DNA of 64,000 nucleotides from contig NZ_JACHTE010000005.1 of the NCBI RefSeq assembly GCF_014145395.1, forward strand, positions 1-64,000. The letters are read 5' to 3'. The translations under genes and the position numbers were made by a program. Source of the DNA: Marilutibacter penaei (GTDB lineage Bacteria; Pseudomonadota; Gammaproteobacteria; Xanthomonadales; Xanthomonadaceae). Below are positions 50,933 through 64,000 of the stretch, in pieces. A model generated the notes under the pieces. The model searched no databases. It saw only the letters and a program-made list of their open reading frames with translations, and was not told the origin of the DNA. The stretch's first letter is position 1. Each line of letters begins with the position of its first letter.

Positions 50933-51307
50933 TCAGGACTTCGGGCGCTTGGCGCCGTACTTGGAACGACGCTGGCGACGCTTGGCGACGCCGGCGGCGT
51001 CGAGCGAACCGCGCACGGTGTGGTAACGCACGCCCGGCAGGTCCTTGACGCGGCCGCCGCGGATCAGCACCACCGAGTGCTCCTGCAGGTTGTGGCCTTC
51101 GCCGCCGATGTACGAAATGACCTCGTACCCGTTGGTCAGGCGGACCTTGGCGACCTTGCGCATCGCCGAGTTCGGCTTCTTCGGCGTCGTGGTGTAGACG
51201 CGCGTGCAGACACCGCGGCGCTGCGGGCAGTTGGCCAGCGCAGGCGAGGTGCTCTTGTACGTGGTCGCCTGCCGCGGCTTGCGAACCAGCTGATTGATCG
51301 TTGCCAT
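50933..51307 (-). CDS. rpsL: 30S ribosomal protein S12
   Basis: This is a decoding-centre protein. The 124-residue protein starts [20 protein letters not shown]. Lys43 (TTPKKPNSA) and Lys88 ([10 protein letters not shown]) are both lysine, the streptomycin-sensitive state in other bacteria. It is the first gene of the str operon and has a near-consensus promoter at 51400-51429. Confidence 0.98.
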   Translation of the reverse strand: MATINQLVRKPRQATTYKSTSPALANCPQRRGVCTRVYTTTPKKPNSAMRKVAKVRLTNGYEVISYIGGEGHNLQEHSVVLIRGGRVKDLPGVRYHTVRGSLDAAGVAKRRQRRSKYGAKRPKS

Positions 51308-51399
51308 CTGGTGCTCTTTGCTGAGAGGGCGCCCAGGACGGGGCCCCTGCGTGAAAACGAACGGCAAGCCGGGACAGGCCCAGCTCACCGAGACGAAAA

Positions 51400-51429
51400 A
51401 GTATAGCCCGCGTTTGACGCCAGCGTCAA
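51400..51429 (-). promoter_or_regulatory. Promoter of the str operon (rpsL-rpsG-fusA-tuf)
   Basis: The -35 hexamer TTGACG (51424-51429) and -10 hexamer TATACT (51400-51405) are 18 bp apart, about 93 bp before the rpsL start. The -35 lies in a perfect inverted repeat TTGACGC-CA-GCGTCAA (51414-51429). Confidence 0.8.
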
Positions 51430-51443
51430 CGCGAGGGCTGAAC

Positions 51444-51475
51444 ACCGCCCCGGCGCCGGGTGGCGTCGGGGCGGT
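51444..51475 (-). terminator. Hairpin terminator between rpoC and rpsL
   Basis: A 14-bp stem with one G-U pair (ACCGCCCCGACGCC / GGCGCCGGGGCGGT on the minus strand) has a short loop and lies about 100 bp after the rpoC stop. The T tract is weak. Confidence 0.6.
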
Positions 51476-51577
51476 CTCTTACTGCGATCCCGCCCATCCT
51501 GGGCCGAACACGAGGGGCTCCCTGCCCCTCATTTCGTGATCTGGCGCGCCCGTGGGGGCGCGCGAAAGTGCGACATC

Positions 51578-55795
<4,218 letters not shown>

Positions 55796-55824
55796 GGGGA
55801 TATCTCCTCAGGCGGCGGCAGCGA

Positions 55825-59991
<4,167 letters not shown>

Positions 59992-60091
59992 GGTGAGCTA
60001 CCGCCTCGACTTTTCTGCGGACCGCGCGTCCGCGGCCCTGGGGGAATGGTGTGACCGGGACCCGCGACGACCGGGGACCCGATGGAACTGC

Positions 60092-60150
60092 CAGTTGGAA
60101 GTCGCTGGTATTGCCGGCACCAGCACGCCCTCTCCCGCTACTTCCAACTG
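60092..60150 (-). repeat. Nested stem-loop between rplL and rpoB
   Basis: The 11-bp perfect outer arms CAGTTGGAAGT (60092-60102) and ACTTCCAACTG (60140-60150) enclose a 6-bp inner hairpin (GCTGGT / ACCAGC). In Escherichia coli this gap carries an RNase III site; an equivalent role here is an inference. Confidence 0.55.
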
Positions 60151-60230
60151 CCAACTCGTGACTCGATATCTGCTACTGCCGACCGTCGCCATGCCGAAGG
60201 ACGAACGCCTTCGTCATGAAACGGCCAAAG

Positions 60231-60253
60231 GCCGGGGGCTTTCGCCCCCAGCC
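60231..60253 (-). terminator. Attenuator-like hairpin after rplL
   Basis: GGCTGGGGGC-GAAA-GCCCCCGGCC on the minus strand is followed by TTTGGCCGTTTC, about 40 bp after the rplL stop. It is probably a partial terminator that sets the L7/L12 to RNA polymerase ratio, as known in Escherichia coli. Confidence 0.6.
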
Positions 60254-60293
60254 TCAGGTGGTCGCCGGATGCACCTGGCGACGCAAGGACCGC

Positions 60294-60671
60294 TTACTTC
60301 AGCTCGGCGGAAGCGCCAGCGGCCTCGAGGTCCTTCTTGATCTTCTCGGCGTCGTCCTTGGACAGGCCTTCCTTGACTTCCTTCGGGGCGCCTTCGACCA
60401 GGTCCTTGGCTTCCTTCAGGCCCAGGCCGGTGACGGCGCGGACGACCTTGATGACCTCGACCTTCTTCTCGCCGGCGGCCTTCAGGACGACGGTGAACTC
60501 GGTCTGCTCCTCGGCGGCAGCGGCGGCGCCGGCAGCCGGGGCGGCGGCAACGGCAACCGGAGCAGCGGCGGAAACGCCGAACTTCTCTTCCATCGCCTTC
60601 ACCAGCTCCATCACCTCGACCAGGGTCTTGCCGGCGATGGCTTCGATGATCTCTTCGTTCGAAAGGGACAT
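60294..60671 (-). CDS. rplL: 50S ribosomal protein L7/L12
   Basis: This multicopy stalk protein recruits translational GTPases. The 125-residue protein has an N-terminal dimerisation domain ([20 protein letters not shown]), an Ala/Pro hinge, and a C-terminal domain with KIEVIKVVR-like [20 protein letters not shown]. It lies 69 bp after rplJ. Confidence 0.98.
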   Translation of the reverse strand: MSLSNEEIIEAIAGKTLVEVMELVKAMEEKFGVSAAAPVAVAAAPAAGAAAAAEEQTEFTVVLKAAGEKKVEVIKVVRAVTGLGLKEAKDLVEGAPKEVKEGLSKDDAEKIKKDLEAAGASAELK

Positions 60672-60740
60672 TGTGTTTACCTCAATGAAATGATTTGGAA
60701 ACGACTTGGGTTCCGGTAATTCGAAACCGAACTGTGTGCT

Positions 60741-61265
60741 TCAGGCCGCCTTCGCCTGGCCCGCCGCGTTGATGACGCGGGTGACCTGCGAAGCCGGCTC
60801 GCTGAGCAGACGGACCAGCTGGGTGGCCGGCTGGGACAGGACGCTGAGCAGCATCGACAGCGCTTCGTCACGGGTCGGCAGCGAAGCCAGGACATCCACG
60901 TGGGTGCCCGGGTACTTCTGTCCGCCGATCGCGACCAGGCGCGGCTTCAGCTTGTCGTTCGTCTTCACGAACTCCTTGATCAGGCGTCCGGCCGCACCGG
61001 GGTCTTCCTTCGAGAAGGCATACATCAGCGGACCGACGAGGTCGTCCTGGACGACCGCGTAATCGGTGTTCTCCACTGCGCGCGAGACGAGCGTGTTCTT
61101 GGCTACCTTGAGGTAGACGCCCTGCTCGCGAGCCTTCTTGCGCAGGTCGGTCAACTGACCGGCGCTGAGACCCAGGTACTCCGAAGCAACCAGCGAGTGC
61201 GCCGATGCGGCGACCTCGGCCAGTTCGGCAACGACTTCCTGCTTCTGAGTCAGATTAAGAGCCAT
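60741..61265 (-). CDS. rplJ: 50S ribosomal protein L10
   Basis: This is the base of the ribosomal stalk; with L7/L12 it represses its own operon by binding the leader. The 174-residue protein starts [20 protein letters not shown] and has the C-terminal L12-binding helix. GGAGGAG lies directly upstream of the ATG at 61265. The L10 leader motif is at 61405-61532. Confidence 0.97.
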   Translation of the reverse strand: MALNLTQKQEVVAELAEVAASAHSLVASEYLGLSAGQLTDLRKKAREQGVYLKVAKNTLVSRAVENTDYAVVQDDLVGPLMYAFSKEDPGAAGRLIKEFVKTNDKLKPRLVAIGGQKYPGTHVDVLASLPTRDEALSMLLSVLSQPATQLVRLLSEPASQVTRVINAAGQAKAA

Positions 61266-61404
61266 TGCACTCCTCCGTACTTCAATTCCGCACCGCGCAG
61301 GATCACGCGGGCGGTACTCGGTCGGCATCGTTTGGCCCGATGCCGGGAACGCCCCGAAGGACATTCCGGGTGGCAGCCGTTTCCAGAAAACCTGGAGGGT
61401 GGCA

Positions 61405-61532
61405 ACCATCTACGCAGGCCCGACCCCTTGCCGGGGTTGGATTAAGCGGTCCCGCTTCCGTCGTCGGCGATTCCCTGCCAGTGGTGCATCCCTGCCCGCC
61501 TTCGACGTGCGCTGATCGCGCCTGCGGTCTTT
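61405..61532 (-). promoter_or_regulatory. L10 leader (autoregulatory site for L10-L7/L12)
   Basis: On the minus strand AAAGACCGCAGG (61521-61532), CTTAATCC (61439-61446) and CCTGCGTAGATGGT (61405-61418) occur in order. These match the conserved parts of the Escherichia coli rplJ leader as I recall it. The first and last pair (CCGCAGG / CCTGCG) to close the structure. Confidence 0.75.
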
Positions 61533-61625
61533 GACGGCCATCGCGTCGGCCTGGGCCGGCGCGACGCCCTCAAAAACCTGCCCTGTCGATCCGCCACGGC
61601 GGGCGCCAGGGACTTGATGCGTCCA

Positions 61626-61646
61626 CCCGGCGCACGAGGCGCCGGG
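61626..61646 (-). terminator. Hairpin after rplA
   Basis: A perfect 8-bp stem CCCGGCGC / GCGCCGGG with a 5-base loop lies just after the rplA stop. There is no T tract; termination would be partial at best. Confidence 0.45.
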
Positions 61647-61656
61647 CGTTGCTGCA

Positions 61657-62355
61657 TTACTTCAGGGCCAGCGAGGACTGGTCCACGGTCACGCCGGGGC
61701 CCATGGTCGAGCTGATCGAAATCTTCTGCAGGTACTGGCCCTTGGCCGTCGACGGCTTGGCCTTGATCAGGTCGGCCAGCAGCGCCTCGAGGTTGCCCTT
61801 CAGGGAACCGTCCTCGAAGTCGGCCTTGCCGATCGTGCAGTGGATGATGCCGGCCTTGTCGGTGCGGTAGCGGACCTGGCCGCCCTTGGCGTTCTTGACC
61901 GCTTCGCCCGGGTTCGGGGACACGGTGCCGACCTTCGGGTTCGGCATCAGGCCGCGAGGGCCCAGCACCTGGCCGAGCTTGCCGACGACGCGCATGGCGT
62001 CCGGGGTCGCGATCACGACGTCGTAGTTCAGGTCACCGGCCTGCATCTTCTCGGCCAGGTCGTCCATGCCGACGATGTCGGCACCGGCGGCCAGGGCTTC
62101 CTCGGCCTTGGCGCCCGACGGGGCGAACACGGCGACGCGGACGCTCTTGCCGGTACCGGCCGGCAGCACGGTCGAACCGCGGACCTGCTGGTCGGACTTG
62201 CGCGCATCGACGCCGAGGCGGACGGCGACGTCGACCGACTGGACGAACTTGGCACCGGTGACGGTCTTGACGATCTTGATCGCGTCCTCGAAAGCGTATG
62301 CCTTGCCCGGGACGACGGCGGCCTTGATGGCCTTCTGACGCTTGTTCATTGCCAT
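61657..62355 (-). CDS. rplA: 50S ribosomal protein L1
   Basis: This protein moves the E-site stalk and represses rplK-rplA by binding its mRNA. The 232-residue protein has [20 protein letters not shown] and the signature VMGKLG-like [20 protein letters not shown]. The first ATG (62355) is preferred because GGAGG lies 8 bases before it. The gap to rplK is 3 bp. Confidence 0.98.
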   Translation of the reverse strand: MAMNKRQKAIKAAVVPGKAYAFEDAIKIVKTVTGAKFVQSVDVAVRLGVDARKSDQQVRGSTVLPAGTGKSVRVAVFAPSGAKAEEALAAGADIVGMDDLAEKMQAGDLNYDVVIATPDAMRVVGKLGQVLGPRGLMPNPKVGTVSPNPGEAVKNAKGGQVRYRTDKAGIIHCTIGKADFEDGSLKGNLEALLADLIKAKPSTAKGQYLQKISISSTMGPGVTVDQSSLALK

Positions 62356-62358
62356 GAC

Positions 62359-62787
62359 TTAACCCTCCACCACCAGGCCCATGGAACGGGCCGAGCCCGC
62401 GATCGTGCGGACGGCGGCGTCCAGGTCGGCCGCGGTCAGGTCCGGTTCCTTCGCCTTGGCGATCTCTTCCAGCTGCGCACGCGTGACCTTGCCCACCTTC
62501 TCGGTGTTCGGACGCTTGGAGCCGGACTGGATGCCCACGGCCTTCTTCAGCAGGATCGACGCCGGCGGCGTCTTGGTGATGAAGGTGAAGGTACGGTCGG
62601 AATAGGCGGTGATCACGGTCGGAATCGGCAGGCCCGGCTCCAGCTTCTGCGTGGCGGCATTGAACGCCTTGCAGAACTCCATGATGTTCAGGCCGCGCTG
62701 ACCCAGCGCAGGACCCACCGGCGGCGAGGGGTTGGCCTGGCCGGCCTTGACCTGCAGCTTGATGTAGCCCACTACTTTCTTAGCCAT
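62359..62787 (-). CDS. rplK: 50S ribosomal protein L11
   Basis: This protein of the GTPase-associated centre also takes part in the stringent response through RelA. The 142-residue protein starts [20 protein letters not shown] and has the conserved proline-containing linker [20 protein letters not shown]. It has its own promoter (62971-63000) and a possible L1 site in the leader. Confidence 0.98.
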   Translation of the reverse strand: MAKKVVGYIKLQVKAGQANPSPPVGPALGQRGLNIMEFCKAFNAATQKLEPGLPIPTVITAYSDRTFTFITKTPPASILLKKAVGIQSGSKRPNTEKVGKVTRAQLEEIAKAKEPDLTAADLDAAVRTIAGSARSMGLVVEG

Positions 62788-62798
62788 TGCTTCTCTCC

Positions 62799-62826
62799 GG
62801 GTGCTAGCGCCCTTGCCGGGCTCCCC
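62799..62826 (-). promoter_or_regulatory. Candidate L1-binding site in the rplK leader
   Basis: On the minus strand GGGGAG is followed by a GCCC-GGCAA-GGGC hairpin and then GCTAGCACCC. A short stem with an asymmetric internal loop like this mimics the L1 site of 23S rRNA. It lies directly before the rplK ribosome-binding site. Confidence 0.5.
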
Positions 62827-62970
62827 ATCGGGTCGGGAAAAACGCGTGTCCCGACGTCACGTCTTGAAACTGAATGCCCGCCCTACGGAAACCGGAGACC
62901 CCGACACGCCGACGGCCGCCTGGGGTGGCGGCCGGGGGTCTTGGCCCGCTAAATGGGCAGCGAGCCGGAA

Positions 62971-63000
62971 ATCATAGCAGGTTTTTGGGCGGTTTTGGAA
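62971..63000 (-). promoter_or_regulatory. Candidate promoter of rplK-rplA
   Basis: The -10 hexamer TATGAT (62971-62976) and a weak -35 TTCCAA (62995-63000) are 18 bp apart, about 185 bp before rplK and abutting the nusG stop. Confidence 0.55.
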
Positions 63001-63570
63001 TCAGGCCTTCTCGACCTGACCGAACTCCAGCTCGACCGGCGTGGAGCGACCGAAGATCAGGACCGAGACGCGCAGGCGGCTCTTCTCGTAGTTGATCTCT
63101 TCGACCACGCCATTGAAATCGTTGAACGGGCCGTCGATGACGCGGACCATTTCGCCCGCCTCGAACAGCACCTTGGGCTTGGGCTTGGCCACGCCTTCCT
63201 GGACCCGGTTCAGGATCGCATCGGCCTCGTGGTCGGCGATCGGCAGCGGCCGGTCGGCGGTACCGCCGATGAAACCCATGACCTTGGGGGTTTCCTTGAT
63301 CAGGTGCCAGCACTCGTTGTCGATGCGCGGGATCCCGCTGTCGTCGTGGGTGGCGATCTCGACCAGCACGTAACCCGGGAAGAACTTGCGCTCGGACCGG
63401 CGCTTCTGGCCGGAGCGCATTTCCACGACCTCTTCGGTCGGGACCAGCACCTCGCCGAAGCGCTCCTGCATCTCCGCACGGACGATGCGCTCCTTCAGCG
63501 CCTTGGCCACGGACTTCTCGAAGCCCGAGTAGGCGTGGACCACGTACCAGCGCTTGGTGTTCTCGCTCAT
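63001..63570 (-). CDS. nusG: Transcription termination/antitermination protein NusG
   Basis: This RNA polymerase elongation factor couples transcription to Rho and to the ribosome (via S10). The 189-residue protein has an N-terminal NGN domain ([29 protein letters not shown]) and a C-terminal KOW domain ([20 protein letters not shown]). It lies 4 bp after secE. Confidence 0.98.
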   Translation of the reverse strand: MSENTKRWYVVHAYSGFEKSVAKALKERIVRAEMQERFGEVLVPTEEVVEMRSGQKRRSERKFFPGYVLVEIATHDDSGIPRIDNECWHLIKETPKVMGFIGGTADRPLPIADHEADAILNRVQEGVAKPKPKVLFEAGEMVRVIDGPFNDFNGVVEEINYEKSRLRVSVLIFGRSTPVELEFGQVEKA

Positions 63571-63574
63571 CGAC

Positions 63575-63952
63575 TCAGCGTCCCAGGATTGATTTGACGA
63601 CCCACTGGATGACCAGGTCGAAGCCGGCCAGGATCAGGCTCAGCACGATCACGGCGATGATCACGACCCAGGTCGTGCGCAGGGCTTCCTGACGGGTCGG
63701 CCAGACGACCTTGCGCAGCTCGAAACGCGCCTCGGACAGGAACTCGCGGGTCTCGCGGCCCTTGCTGCTGGTAAAGAAGACCAGCACGCCGGCCACCAGG
63801 CCCACGGCGACCAGCAGGGCCCGCAACGCACCGGCCCACTGGTCGAACCAGATGTAGCCGAACACGCCTGCCGCGACCAGCGCGATGGCCAGAACATACT
63901 TGACGATGTCGCCGGCACTGGCGGCTTGGGAGTGTTCGACCTTGCTGTTCAT
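63575..63952 (-). CDS. secE: Protein translocase subunit SecE
   Basis: This subunit clamps SecY in the Sec translocon. The 125-residue protein has three transmembrane segments, as in Escherichia coli. The conserved amphipathic helix [20 protein letters not shown] lies before the last one. The ATG at 63952 ([10 protein letters not shown]) is preferred over a start 15 codons upstream. The remaining 48 bp of the window are leader, with no tRNA end visible. Confidence 0.95.
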   Translation of the reverse strand: MNSKVEHSQAASAGDIVKYVLAIALVAAGVFGYIWFDQWAGALRALLVAVGLVAGVLVFFTSSKGRETREFLSEARFELRKVVWPTRQEALRTTWVVIIAVIVLSLILAGFDLVIQWVVKSILGR

Positions 63953-64000
63953 CCGACTCTTCGCGCACAGCCAGGGCTGCACATCTTCAGGTGGCACGCC

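Larger units (their letters stand above)
59992..60293. other. 302-bp rplL-rpoB gap with attenuator and nested stem-loop
   Basis: A hairpin lies at 60231-60253 soon after rplL and a long-range nested stem-loop at 60092-60150. Another small hairpin (CGAAGG-CGTTCGT-CCTTCG) lies at about 60195-60213. No gene is seen. Confidence 0.7.
61266..61656. other. 391-bp rplA-rplJ gap holding the L10 leader
   Basis: It contains a hairpin after rplA (61626-61646) and the L10 leader motif (61405-61532), then the rplJ ribosome-binding site. A promoter for rplJ is not obvious. No gene is seen. Confidence 0.7.

Noticed and set aside
63953-64000. End of a tRNA-Trp gene upstream of secE
   Set aside because: This is a common arrangement, but the 48 bases present show no tRNA 3' stem or CCA and read as ordinary leader.

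Overview
The window is about 64 kb of a GC-rich gammaproteobacterial chromosome, most likely from the Lysobacteraceae/Xanthomonadaceae (Lysobacter, Luteimonas or Pseudoxanthomonas type). The grounds are the high GC, the protein families (an S46 dipeptidyl-peptidase like those of Pseudoxanthomonas and Stenotrophomonas, a peptide-amidase-like lipoprotein, class II DAHP synthase), and an unbroken secE-to-rplQ ribosomal and RNA polymerase block. This is a family-level inference from recalled protein similarity; no database search was run.

Region 1 (1-32 kb) holds housekeeping and accessory metabolism, mostly on the minus strand. It runs: a DedD/SPOR protein cut by the window edge, folC, a histidine phosphatase, serA, an S46 peptidase, tdh, a small membrane protein, kbl, an RsuA-family pseudouridine synthase between two related small exported proteins, a tandem pair of OmpA-like porins, fadH, a SleB-like hydrolase, an ion channel, prpC/prpB, rluA, a DUF2501 protein, mdh, a glutaredoxin-like protein, an aminotransferase, a cyclophilin, bipA, an amidase lipoprotein, a class II DAHP synthase and dsbB. 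Together these cover serine, threonine and aromatic amino-acid metabolism, propionate/methylcitrate use, the malate step of the TCA cycle, fatty-acid oxidation, envelope proteins and disulfide formation.

Region 2 (32.3-64 kb) is one continuous minus-strand block. In transcription order it contains secE-nusG, rplK-rplA, rplJ-rplL, rpoB-rpoC, rpsL-rpsG-fusA-tuf, the S10 operon (rpsJ to rpsQ), the spc operon (rplN to secY, with no rpmJ) and the alpha operon (rpsM-rpsK-rpsD-rpoA-rplQ). Promoter-like sequences are readable before rplK, rpsL, rpsJ and rpsM. An L10-type leader precedes rplJ, a possible L1 site precedes rplK, and a terminator-like hairpin lies in the rpsJ leader. The few long gaps inside the block carry perfect stem-loops.

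The most unusual feature is an array at 2143-2571, just upstream of folC. About 19 units follow a strict 22-bp period. Each has a 12-bp near-palindromic core (GCTCGCGCRCGA) and a variable 10-bp spacer. No gene reads through it convincingly, and 22 is not a multiple of three. Two further inverted-repeat elements (5099-5286 and 5354-5466) fill the gap between the S46 peptidase and serA. There is no tRNA or rRNA gene, CRISPR array, transposase or prophage in the window.
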